Positions 32,191 to 42,411 of a stretch of 64,000 bases of DNA are shown one piece after another; position 1 is the stretch's first letter; the number at the start of each line of letters is the position of its first letter. The stretch covers positions 625,001-689,000 of the forward strand of contig NBAY01000012.1 of the NCBI GenBank assembly GCA_002794775.1. Direction: 5' to 3'. This stretch comes from Porodaedalea pini. Its lineage: Eukaryota; Basidiomycota; Agaricomycetes; Hymenochaetales; Hymenochaetaceae. The position numbers were made by a program, and so were the translations under genes. The notes beneath the pieces were generated by a model, which saw only the letters and a program-made list of their open reading frames with translations, searched no databases and was not told the DNA's origin.

Positions 32191-32508
32191 GAATGTTCGC
32201 GTAGATTATCTGTTAGCTGAGCAGGTAAATTCTAAGCTGGGTCTGAGTTGCGAGGTGGTCACTGTATGTATGCTGAAACCGGTGATCGTGGTAAGTAGGA
32301 AAGACGCGTCGATTTGTTTGAGCGCAACGTTATACCTTCACCTCATAAATCAATCATACGGGAAGCCTTGCAGGCAGCTAAAACTCTCTAATGTACGCTC
32401 ATATTCTCGATTACTCTGCAAACACAAACACTCAGCCGATCGACACGCGTTTTCTCTCTGATTATTTGTGTTATACAAACGCAAACGAACGTTTACCGCT
32501 GTACGGAG

Positions 32509-33420
32509 TGCAGGCCGCCCAAAGGTTCTGGAAAGCGCAAAACCGCCGCGCCGCCCGCTGCAATAATACCAGTCGAAGCGGCCGTCCCACAGACTCCCGT
32601 ATGTGTCCATTCACTGTTAACCGTCTTAGCCTCTCATAACCATGTACTCACTCACTCACTCACTAACTTGCCGATCTACGCGAAATAAAACGCGACCCAC
32701 CCAGACGCTCGCAGAATCGCTCTCCTACCTCTCTTTCCCCCGTCCTTTCAAGAATACGGGCTACGCGAAGAACGCCTCGCGCCGCACGCGCACACTAAAA
32801 TCAGTGCTCGCGCAGGAGCGGGAGCGGGAGCGTGTAGACCGGGAGCGGCGACGCGCGGAGCGGGAGGCTGCTGTGCTTGCCGACGCAGAGTTCGCTGCTG
32901 GCGAGGAAAGCAAGGATGCGAATGCGGATCGAATGGACGTGGATGAGGGTGCAGTGAGTGTTCAGGAAAATGGGGCAATGAAGACGAAGTTAAGTATGCT
33001 TGAAGAGGAGGATGTACCGACTTGTAAGTTCACCTTATACTTTCGACCGTCATTCTGTTCCTGTCCTGGAAAGCAGAGGCTAATGAACTGCGTAGATACA
33101 TCGATTGAAGCCCCGCCTTCTATCCTTCCACAGAAACGCTACTGCGATATCACTGGTCTGGAGGTACATTATCCTTTTCATCCAACAATCTTCTTTTTCC
33201 TTAGCATATGTTGTTCACCACAGGCTCCATACACCGACCCTGCGACTGGGCTCCGATACCACGACAAGAGTATCTACGAATTCATCAAGACTCTAGTGCG
33301 TAACCCTCCTGACCTTCGTCCCTATTCTAAAGTGAACGATGTCCTTTGTTTTCCTTCCAGAATGCGAGCGCAGTCAAGGAGTACCTTGCATTGCGTGGTG
33401 TGAACCCGATTGTGAAGTAG
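32509..33420 (+). CDS. IES6: INO80 complex subunit IES6 (YL1 C-terminal domain)
   Basis: The exons read RPPKGSGKRKTAAPPAA (to about 32598), TLAESLSYLSFPRPFKN through a long Arg/Glu-rich helix (QERERERVDRERRRAERE) and an acidic patch to about 33023, then SIEAPPSILPQKRYCDITGLE, then APYTDPATGLRYHDKSIYEF, and finally AVKEYLALRGVNPIVK with a stop at 33418-33420. The last three make the YL1-C signature (YCDITG, YTDP, LRYHD). Ies6 is a small subunit of the INO80 chromatin remodeller that works with Arp5. The first exon with the ATG is not identified. Candidates lie between 32260 and 32460. It diverges from the SAP-domain gene. Confidence 0.85.
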
Positions 33421-33594
33421 AGCTCTTTCATATATGTGTTCTATGTTGTCGGGTCAATATTTATCCACCTGCACTATCGATGTACATGTGTTATTCCCTC
33501 AAATTATATCTTAGTCTGTTGGTTGATCCAGAACTAATGCGTTCACAATATAACTACAAATTTGTTGCACAGTACTCATGCCAAGCCGCAACGC

Positions 33595-34954
33595 TCACTC
33601 GGCGCACGTTGCCCACCACACCTCGCCATCCCCTGCGGTACTCTGCAAGATGAGCTCCGTCTTCGGCTTGACGAAGATTATTGCGCCCTCGCCCAGGCTA
33701 AGCTGATCGCGGTCCGGGCCCTGCTCCTCAAACTCGATCGTCCCGCGCGTGACGATGCCGATCGTTGGGCCCTCCGCATTCGCGAGGACCTCCTTACTCT
33801 CATCTCCCTGCCCCTTCAGCTGCGTCCACATCACAGTGAACTCCTCCAGCGGCGGGTCGAGCGCCGTCGTCCGCCCCGTCTTCGATCGCTTATACGGCGA
33901 ATTCGCAAGCAGCCAGTGTTCCGGTGCGCGCGTGGTGTACGTTAGTGCGTCGATGAAGGTCCGCGTGTTGCGCGTGTCGGGTGGGACAAACGCCGCGTTA
34001 AGGACATTGTCCGAGACTGCCATGCACTCGATAATGTCTCCCTCGAGATACGCATGCGCCTCGTCCGCGCCGATGTAGATCGCTTCCCCGCGGTTCAGTG
34101 TGATGAGATTCATGAAGAACGGCGCGGCGAGCACGCCGACGTCTTGCGGGTACTGTGCGTTCAGTGTCTGTACGAGTTCCGCTGCAGCAGCATTCCCGCT
34201 GACGGCGGAGGCGCCCTGTCGTTCGATTCGGCTTACAAGCTTCGACACGGCACGCGCGACGCCCTCTGGTTTGGAGGATAGAAGTTTTGTGAAGACAAGC
34301 TTCAGCGACTTTTTGTCTTGTTCGCGTACAAATCGCGAAATAGCCTCGTCATCTGCAATGGCCTCGCCAAGTTCTGGCACGCTCTCCAAGTCTTTCGCAA
34401 TCAGCTTTGGCTCACGGAAGCCGACGAAGCCTTTGAAACCATCTGCGAGTGCAACAGCGATCTCAGGTTTGTGATTTGAGTCCACGAACTGCTCCGCGTC
34501 CTCCTTGTGCATCTCTTCGCCGAGCTCCTTGTCCGGATGCGCTTGCAGTGGCAGCGCCTTACCAATGGAGAGGATCTTGAAAAGGAAGGGGACGTCTGTA
34601 CTGTGAGAGAACTTTGCTTTTTGATTGAGCGTAGAGGTCGTGAGTCTCGAGCCGAGGAAGGAGCGCGGGGAGGACATGACAAGCCCATGCAGAGATATTT
34701 GGGGATCATTCCAGAGTGAGGAGGGCCCGTTCATGTGTGTTCCCATCCAAATCTATACAGAGACCACTTAGATTCAGTAATGAGACATGAACGAGAGAAA
34801 CACATACCTCCGCGTAGGTCTTCGCATCGTCCACCTTATAGTCGTCTCCTACAACAGCGGATGCATATTTGGCGACGAGGGATGAGCTACCTGGCTTTCC
34901 CCACTCGTATTCTTGAATTGCGCCCTTGAGACGGAAGATGTTTGCGCTGGTCAT
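33595..34954 (-). CDS. PMI40: Mannose-6-phosphate isomerase, type I
   Basis: Two exons (34954-34808 and 34752-33595) give 434 residues. It interconverts fructose-6-phosphate and mannose-6-phosphate in the cytosol, feeding GDP-mannose for glycosylation and cell wall. Metal-site motifs are present: the Gln and His of LPLQAHPDKELGEEMH, the Glu of NHKPEIAVAL, and the His of YIGADEAHAYLEGDIIECMA. The active-site Arg region follows (FVPPDTRNTRTFIDAL), then the C-terminal cupin. The start MTSANIFRLKGAIQEYEWGK is the usual N-terminus. It converges on IES6, with 174 bp between the stop codons. Confidence 0.95.
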
Positions 34955-35676
34955 GTTCTTTTGAAGAGGTTACTTGTGCAACTTCTTTCGGGCGGCAGGG
35001 ATTATTATAGTCCTTTGAACACCAGTGAGCTCGTCATGCCGTCACTTGAATGGAGCGCGGCGATTGACATCACATTAGGATCATAGCTTTCTCCTCGAGA
35101 TCTTTACGATTATTCAAACCCAGAAACACAACTGCACGAGTCGCATTGAGTGGCCATCATAGCTAGCTCGTTCATCTTCCGCCGCCGCTTGAGTCTGAGT
35201 TGTTGAGAAGTAACAAGATCTAGAAGCCACCGGCACGCGTCGCCATTTAGTTCGGAGGCCCATGCTTACTCACTCTTTGTGGTTGACCACTCTCAGAGCA
35301 AAGCGTTCGCGGTACACCTTTCAAGGACTCTTTATACCTTTGGACGCTCAAGCACCAAATACAAGTTCATATGGTCGCAAGGATACCATCACAAATAGCT
35401 CGCTTTGGATGCAATGTTTGAGTCCTTGGACCCGCGAGAATATACGGGAAAGATACATCAGTTTGGTAGCTGACAGAACCAACTCAAGTTGTTAGCTGCG
35501 ATGGGCAAAAATATACAGACTGGGTGAATGGCTTTAGCTCTGCTTCCATCCCTGCTTCCATCCCATTGCAAGCTCTCCGGAGGGAATTTGATAAGCATTT
35601 GGCAGGTAAGCTTTACATTATTTACGAGTTGCTATTACGTATTCGTGCTGTATCTTAAGCGAGGAAAAATCGCTGG
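34955..35676. other. Intergenic, nothing recognised
   Basis: Upstream region of the isomerase gene up to the first large palindrome. No conserved gene was recognised. Confidence 0.4.
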
Positions 35677-36471
35677 CACGGCAGGAAAATCCGGGGTTTT
35701 CCATGAGGAAGGAGTATATCATGGAGTGTTTAGTGGGGCTCATATAATTTTGTCCAGAAAAGCCTTACATGAATTGTAAATTCTCAATCAATCAAAATTT
35801 GCAGAAATTATGCTTTATGTATCTAGAATTGATGGCCATCAAGAAAAGTATTTCTGAACTCAGTGTCTACAATCTACTTTGCCAAAGGACAAGATAATTC
35901 TGGGCTTCTGAATCTCCATTGTCTGTAATAAAGAGAATGGTGGTTATTAGATTTAGAATCTGTAAAGCCTTGGACACAAAGGAAAGAGGCTCATTGGATT
36001 TAAAATCCACATAGACTCCTTGCATGAATGGAAGGTCTCTCAGATTTGGGATCTATGCTGAGTTGATTATATGCTGATCATGTGATCCATAGATCCCAAA
36101 TCTGAGAGAGATCTTCCATTCATGCAAGGAGTCTATGTGGATTTTAAATCCAATGAACCTCCTTCCTTTGTGTCCAAGACTTTACAGATTCTAAATCTAA
36201 TAATCACCATTCTCTTGATTTACTGACAATGGAGATTCAGAATCCCAGAATTATCTTATCCTTCAGCAAAGGAGATTGCAGACTCTGAATTCAGAAATAC
36301 ATTTCTTGATGGCCATCAATTTTAGATACATAAAGCACAATTTCTGCAAATTTTGATTGATTGAGAATTTACAATCCATATAAGGTTTTTCTGGCTGAAA
36401 TTATATGAGCCCCACTAAACACTCCGTGATATACTCCTCCCTCGTGGAAAACCCCGGATTTTCCTGCTGTG
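35677..36471. mobile_element. Palindromic foldback element (MITE), CAC-type ends
   Basis: A 795-bp near-perfect palindrome. The left end CAC-G-GCAGGAAAATCC returns inverted at the right end, and the arms of about 380 bp meet at a loop of about 30 bp near 36070 (CAGATTTGGGATCTATG ... CATAGATCCCAAATCTG). It has no coding capacity of its own. The flanks on both sides read TGG (35674-35676 and 36472-36474), a possible 3-bp target duplication. CAC termini with 3-bp duplications suggest the CACTA type, but that is a weak inference. Confidence 0.75.
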
Positions 36472-37148
36472 TGGACATCAACGGTGTCCAAGATCAAAGA
36501 TACTGCAGCTGGACGATGCCACGAACCCCGCCATGGACGCGACGTCGATTAACGAGGAAGGGCGCAGCCAGAAATCAAGTGTGTATGGTATGCTTCGCGT
36601 TCGCGTCGAAACCCATTGTACCCGATAACTGTGACGTGAATGTCAGAGGAGTTCTCGGTCCTTCTGCCTCTGAACTCCAAATGCCAGACACCTGTATTTG
36701 TCACCCTAAATGTCGCTCTGGTATCTGCCTCGCAGAGCCGGATCTGTGAAGGTCATTGGAACCTTCAACATTACTACCGCTACGGGACTTGTCATCTTCA
36801 ATGAAGAAAGCCTGCTACGGTCATCCTCTTTCTCGTAACAACGTCAAATGCAGGGATGGACCACATCTGATCAAGCACCTGCAGGCCCAGGTGACACCGG
36901 AGTCGATTTTACTGACATCTCGGATGAACAGCGTATTCACTTCCTATCAACCCAAGAGGTTCTGCGCAGCCAATATAATTCACTCTTCTCATTTGTATAT
37001 GGGTTTGAAGAACGCAGAGGTAGGGCGTATGTCAGAGCCGTACGGGGCATCGTGCTCCAATGAACCCCCTCTTGTTTTTTTTTTTACAATTCCGAAATTA
37101 GACCAACGTCGGACTACAAGACATGGCGAACTTATTCTATCCTACTTC
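36472..37148. other. Unrecognised stretch with decayed-looking open frames
   Basis: Plus-strand frames such as KVIGTFNITTATGLVIFNEE and DISDEQRIHFLSTQEVLR look protein-like but are interrupted and show no family motif. This may be a decayed gene cut by the neighbouring palindrome. Confidence 0.3.
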
Positions 37149-37965
37149 TTATCTAACAAGCTCCGCACAAGCCTTCAAAAGCTTTGCCCACCTCCCACCA
37201 GCAGAAGTTCCTAGTTCCTTCTCAAATTCCTCATCTCCAATGGACAATTTAATAGCGAGGAGCGCGGCGAGCAAGTGAATGTCAAAGTATCGCAAGTAGT
37301 CTCCCGAAAAAAAGACGTCTCCTTCCGCGTACGTGCCGATTTTATCGAACTCTGCACGCACTCGGGCCCACGCCTCCTCCCTCTCCTTCCCGCGCGGATC
37401 CACTTCTTCGAGCGTCTTTCCAGCTGGCGCGTAGGCCTTATACCCCGGCTGCGAATGGTCAGTCTGCTTCTGCGACATCTTGAACACAATCAGCGGGTTT
37501 GACAGCGGGATGATGTTTTTTTCAACGTAGTTGTCCGCGAGCGCCTGGAACGCACGTGTGCCCGGCGGGAAGAGCGCACGCTGCGGCTCGGGAGATGGGT
37601 ATGTCGCCTCGAGGTAGTCGATAATCACGCGCGAGTCCGTGAGGCGGACGGGAGCGTCAGGACGGGTGAGGTCAACGAGTCCGGGCATAGTGTAGTGCGG
37701 CGATCCGTCTGCACGCTTGTCGGATGGGGGAATGCCAGCGGCAATGCATGTCGCTGCAATGTCGGGCCCTTCGCTCCAGACTGTCTTGTAGGGCAGGTTT
37801 TTGTAGTTGAGTGTAAGTCTGATTCATGTTATTCCAATGAGGAACTGATATGGCTGCTTTACCGGAAATACCAGAGACTCACCTCACGCGCCAGGTATTA
37901 GCTGACGTCGGAAGACCAGGAATCTTGGTCTCAATGTCGTAGAAGGTGATGTCTGGCTTAGCCAT
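37149..37965 (-). CDS. Glutathione S-transferase, etherase-like class
   Basis: Two exons (37965-37883 and 37818-37149) give 250 residues in frame. The thioredoxin-fold start (ITFYDIETKIPGLPTSANTW, then VRLTLNYKNLPYKTVW) and VRLTDSRVIIDYLEATYP (the Asp-Ser glutathione-binding position) are typical of the fungal etherase-related GSTs that are expanded in wood- and litter-decay fungi. The C-terminal helical domain follows. Function would be conjugation or reductive cleavage of aromatic compounds with glutathione in the cytosol. The exact class is inferred from the N-terminus, and the substrate is unknown. Confidence 0.88.
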
Positions 37966-38237
37966 GGTCCTGCAGTATTCAGAGCGACAGTTCCTCTTTG
38001 TGCAGCACCTTGAGCTATTGAGCTTCTCTTTTATTCCTACCATTTCTCGAGCACGGGACAGAAACAGCTAGTGAGTAATACACCTCATTGCTATCGTAAA
38101 GCGTACCGTCTTTTTGCTTCGAAACGACCGGTGACCGAACGATCTTCAATTCATTTGGCTCCATCTATCCCCACAATAAGTCACAAGTCCGCTAGAAATG
38201 CATTTGCACACGTCAGCATATTCACAATATAAAGTTA

Positions 38238-39086
38238 CAGCCATTTTCATAAGTCCTGCGACACGTGCATGTCACGTGAAGTGAGCCGCGTCAGAGCCAA
38301 AATGTCGAAAAATTAGAGTAAATGTTGATTTTCTCTGTAAATTCTGCACAGTACCTGCTCGTTAAGTACTCAAAAAAAAGGCACGGTTCTCAGGAGCAGA
38401 AATATGTAAAATATGGAGCAATACATTGATTGTGTAGGTGGGTAGAGATCAAACAAGTGCAGCCAGTCTGTTCTCTCATACATTTCCACTGACATTCAAA
38501 AATTATGGCTCCCCTAAATCTACCTATAAAATTCTTTCCTGTGTCTGTAAATTAAGTATATGATTATACCAACAGCTCCTGCAAGTTTGAAGCCAATCCA
38601 TTCAGTATTCATGGTGCAGCAGCAAGATTTGTGTTCCACTTCAAGCTCTTTCCACCCTCCTTTTCTTACAACAGGTCTTGCAGAGTAGAACACAAATCTT
38701 GCTGCTGCACCATGAATACTGAATGGATTGGCTTCAAACTTGCAGGAGCTGTTGGTATAATCATATACTTAATTTACAGACACAGGAAAGAATTTTATAG
38801 GTAGATTTAGGGGAGCCATAATTTTTGAATGTCAGTGGAAATGTATGAGAGAACAGACTGGCTGCACTTGTTTGATCTCTACCCACCTACACAATCAATG
38901 TATTGCTCCATATTTTACATATTTCTGCTCCTGAGAACCGTGCCTTTTTTTTGAGTACTTAACGAGCAGGTACTGTGCAGAATTTACAGAGAAAATCAAC
39001 ATTTACTCTAATTTTTCGACATTTTGGCTCTGACGCGGCTCACTTCACGTGACATGCACGTGTCGCAGGACTTATGAAAATGGCTG
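38238..39086. mobile_element. Palindromic MITE, Tc1/mariner-like, copy 1
   Basis: Two 398-bp arms (38238-38635 and 38689-39086) appear identical by eye when one is inverted, around a 53-bp loop. The ends are CAGCC...GGCTG flanked by TA on both sides (38236-38237, 39087-39088), as for a Tc1/mariner-type target duplication. No open frame. A second copy lies at 59157-59972 with its loop in the opposite orientation. It sits upstream of the transferase gene. Confidence 0.88.
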
Positions 39087-39088
39087 TA

Positions 39089-39539
39089 AGCAGCTGAATA
39101 ATGTCACGGTCTTGATCTGTAGTGTTTGATTACGCCTGTGTCTTTATTCGTATCGTATGCAACTGAGTGAAAACTTCCAGAACTGCATCATAGTTTGAAT
39201 CAGTCAGACGATGATGAGGTCCCTGTTTAGGTGCATTTCTTGTGCCCGTGTCCCGGGGAGGGGGGGAGTTAACAATGAAAATGCATCGTAGCATTTCGCT
39301 CACGTGAGGGTTAAGACATAGACCATTTAACTACACCTGCTAAGACAAGAAATAAAGAAACGAGGGGAAACTATGTTAATTTTGGATTTGGGATGAGATA
39401 CATAAGTAAGGAAGGTTGCGACTCGCGAAGATTTCTGTAAAGCTATGCTAGTCACCTGATATGGTCGCGTAAATGCAGAACAACAACATCACGAAAACAA
39501 GACAAATCTTACATTTGCATACATTTAATTGTAAGAAAT
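39089..39539. other. AT-rich spacer
   Basis: No gene recognised. Lies between the palindromic element and the SINE-like sequence. Confidence 0.4.
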
Positions 39540-39920
39540 GAAATATGTAAATTATATGTAAGCCTTGTGGGTAATATTGTACCCCATTTCATTGGTCGGC
39601 ACTTCTTACAAGACCCACAAGACTTGTCAAAGCTCACAAGACTTATGGAGATTGTAATCCTCCACAATTCTTGTCAGACATTACCAGACCTACAATCACA
39701 TGTAATTACTTGTGACACCAAGAAGAAAATAGAAAAAGTAGCTTTTTGCTTTTCTTTTCTTATTTTGTAAGATTTCCTTTCTTAACTGTTTCTCAAATTT
39801 CAGGTTTCTTAATTTCTCAGGTTTTATTCTTTTTCTTAGTGCTGCAGGGTCTTGAACTCACGACCTCTTTCTTACAATTTGCTTAAGGAACTCAATATAC
39901 CACTAAACTATTTATGCTTG
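39540..39920 (-). mobile_element. tRNA-derived SINE
   Basis: On the minus strand the head (about 39920-39840) has a pol III A box, TAGTTTAGTGGTA, and about 40 bases further a B box, GAGTTCAAGACCC. This is the arrangement of a tRNA gene, but the T stem is poorly paired. An AT-rich body with repeated ACAAG(A/T)CTTGT words follows to about 39540. A head with both boxes and an unrelated body is the structure of a SINE rather than a working tRNA. Ends and target duplication were not fixed. Confidence 0.6.
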
Positions 39921-40067
39921 AATATAAGTGCAAGGCCAGTACAGATGAACTATACAGATCTCATTCAGACCTGGACTTAGAAAACACGTCAAGATGTGAC
40001 ATGTCGTTACACCTTGCTTGCTTCCACCACCATCGTGTGCACTCTTTTTGCCACAAAATTTCTCCAG

Positions 40068-40207
40068 CGCCAGGCCGACCTGTCCAAGACGATCTCCCAG
40101 CAGTGGCACTCGCTCTCCGCGGAGGAACACAAGTACTGGGACGACCTTGCGAAGCAGCGCAAGAGGGAGCATTAAGAGATGTATCCTTGGTACGTCTATC
40201 AGCCCAC
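40068..40207 (+). pseudogene. HMG-box relic, copy 2, upstream part (cut by retrotransposon)
   Basis: After a plausible acceptor (TTTCTCCAG) the frame reads RQADLSKTISQQWHSLSAEE, HKYWDDLAKQRKREH, a TAA stop where a Lys is expected, then EMYPWYVYQP, the second half of an HMG box. The sequence stops at CCCAC, the target duplication of the retrotransposon, and resumes at 46453. The in-frame stop means this copy was probably dead regardless of the insertion. Confidence 0.75.
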
Positions 40208-40622
40208 TGTTAGAACCTGAACTTTCACCTTTTTTCCTTTATTTTCCCTTTTACCATTTCCTTTATTATATTCGTCCTTTTCATTATATTTACCCATCTT
40301 ACACAATCATTCTAACACTACCTTCATTCGTTCCATTCCCACTCGTTATGTAATGTTAGGTAATATAGTCTCACGGTCGTCGCTATATAAGGTCTCAGGA
40401 ATCGCATGAACTCCTTGTTCTGCTTTTCCTCTTACCTCCGCGACGACCTAGGTGAGACTCGTCCCCCTTGTATTAGTTTAGACTTGTATTAATCCTCTTA
40501 CCTCCGCGACGACCTAGCCTGAGTAAGCGTGTCCCGAGTCTACGCTCGAGTATAGCACGTCCCAGACGACAGTCAGCCGAGGCCTGCCCAGTTCGAGTCG
40601 TCTCCCGGACTCCCGCCTAACA
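40208..40622 (+). repeat. 5' LTR
   Basis: 415 bp, starts TGTTAGAACC and ends CCTAACA. No difference seen from the 3' LTR by eye. Contains the TATA box and transcription start region. Confidence 0.95.
40384..40427 (+). promoter_or_regulatory. LTR TATA box and putative mRNA 5' end (self-primer)
   Basis: TATATAA (40384-40390) is followed about 27 bases later by GTTCTGCTTTT (40417-40427). These 11 nt are the exact reverse complement of the primer-binding site just after the LTR, so the start of the mRNA can fold back as primer. Confidence 0.75.
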
Positions 40623-40623
40623 T

Positions 40624-40634
40624 AAAAGCAGAAC
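40624..40634 (+). other. Primer-binding site, self-priming type
   Basis: AAAAGCAGAAC begins one base after the 5' LTR and pairs over all 11 nt with 40417-40427. I did not recognise a match to a common tRNA 3' end, so self-priming as in Tf1 is inferred. Confidence 0.75.
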
Positions 40635-41331
40635 CTCACCCAGGCTCATCCCCAGCGTACGTCGTCGCTGTCGACTCGCCTTCACTCAGTCTAGAGGAGC
40701 GCTCCCCTCGACGGACTCGACGTGTAAACCCCCTAAACGACAACCCTTAACCCTGCCCGGACGTTTCCGAACGTTCGTGTATTACATAAACCTACACCCG
40801 ACCTTTTCCGACCCTGGCTCTCCGCCTCTCCATCTGGTGGAGGAACCATCTGACCTGGACGTGGGTAACACACCGTGTACAGTCGTCGACGTCGTTGTCG
40901 ATTGTGATCTCGGCCGCCTCCTTCCGTTTGGTCATCAACTTCGCTGACGAACCCGCTCAACGTTGGCGTAACCCCGGATCGAACACGCAACCGATCCCTG
41001 TCCCACCGCCAACGTCAAGATAGATCTCACCGACGAACAGCGACGGGCCCTTCCTGCCTCAGCCCGTTGGGATCCAGATCGACCAGGCTACGTCGCGACC
41101 AATAACAGCGGCGTCACTCACGACATCTGGTGGAGTGAAATCCGGCACGGCTGGTATTCGTCAGACGAACGAGGAAGGAGAGCAAGGTGGCCCCCAGCCG
41201 CTCCGTCGTCACCTGCACCGTCAACGTCTACGGTCAACCTACCACCGACCCCAGGTCCTTACCGCGAAACCAACAGAGACCCCTCGCCGCCAACTCCTCC
41301 AGAACCTTCGACACCCGCACCCGAACCTACG

Positions 41332-42411
41332 ATGTCAACAGAAGGTTTCAGCCCACAGCAAATGGCGCAGATCGCGGCCATCGTTGCGAATGCCTTCGCC
41401 CATCAGGCGAACAACGCCCCAGCACCGGTCGCGGCCGCTAACCCCCCGACCCTCAACATAGATGTCGCCCGACCACGTGAATTCACTGGTGGCGATGACT
41501 ACCTCGACTTCAGACGTGAAGTCCTTCTTTTTGTATCCGCGAACCCGAACCGATACCCTACGTCGGAGAGTAAAATCTATGTAGCTCTCTCCTACCTGAA
41601 GGGTGGTAATGCGGCGACGTGGGCGCAGAACTACGTCGAGGAGTCGACAACGTCGGGAATTGTCACCTTCACCGACAGCTGGGAGAGATTCCAGGAACGA
41701 CTCGACGCCTCGTTCGACGACCCGAATCGCAAAGAGGCCGCGCTGAAGGAATTCCGGGAGAAGGTTCAGAAGGACCTCACCGCCGACAAGTTTTTCCAGC
41801 AGCTCGACGTCATCATCAAGCGTGCGGAACTGAAGGACGACGGTATTATCTGTGATCGTCTCAAACGTGCGATGAACATCGAAGTAGTGCGAGGAGTCCT
41901 GAGATCGACGCCGGTCCCGACAAAATACGAGGACTGGAAAAACAAGGCTATCGAGATCGATCGCGGCGAGCAACAGATCCGCGCAATCCAAAGAGGCCGC
42001 CCATTTATACCCCAGCCTCGCCCGCAACAACAAGGACCCCCGGCTCGCCGTCAGGTAGCGGCCCCTCACGTCGACAGACGCGACGCGACCGGCGTCACTT
42101 TCGGAGGCGCGGGACAACCGATGGACGTCTCCATGAACGAGGCGCAACGACGACGCGCGTGCTGGATCTGCGGCGGGCTAGGCCATTTCAAGGACAAGTG
42201 CCCGCAGGGGAAGCCGATCATCCAGCGCATGCTGGAACTAATGGCACCAGGCGAACGCCGTATCCTAGCGGACGAGCTCGGCGCGATGAAGGAATCGGCC
42301 TTCGAGGAAGTCGTAGACACTCGGAGATCGACGGTGGAGGACTATGTGGAGGAAGGAGAGAATGACGAAGAGGTCGTCGACTCGCAGGGTTTTGCGAGTG
42401 GTCAGGCGTAG
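41332..42411 (+). CDS. gag: Gag
   Basis: 359 residues starting MSTEGFSPQQMAQIAA. A retrotransposon gag region (DVARPREFTGGDDYLDFRRE, SYLKGGNAATWAQNYVEE, DSWERFQERLDASFDDP) is followed by an Arg/Gln/Pro-rich linker and one CCHC zinc knuckle, CWICGGLGHFKDKC. It packages element RNA into particles. Upstream codons are open back to about 40966 in the same frame but I see no earlier ATG. The stop TAG at 42409-42411 lies just past a -1 frameshift signal that leads into pol. Confidence 0.92.
   Translation: MSTEGFSPQQMAQIAAIVANAFAHQANNAPAPVAAANPPTLNIDVARPREFTGGDDYLDFRREVLLFVSANPNRYPTSESKIYVALSYLKGGNAATWAQNYVEESTTSGIVTFTDSWERFQERLDASFDDPNRKEAALKEFREKVQKDLTADKFFQQLDVIIKRAELKDDGIICDRLKRAMNIEVVRGVLRSTPVPTKYEDWKNKAIEIDRGEQQIRAIQRGRPFIPQPRPQQQGPPARRQVAAPHVDRRDATGVTFGGAGQPMDVSMNEAQRRRACWICGGLGHFKDKCPQGKPIIQRMLELMAPGERRILADELGAMKESAFEEVVDTRRSTVEDYVEEGENDEEVVDSQGFASGQA

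Noticed and set aside
41135..41461. Separate open frame upstream of gag
   Set aside because: Overlaps the gag leader in another frame, has no retroelement motif and is explained by base composition.
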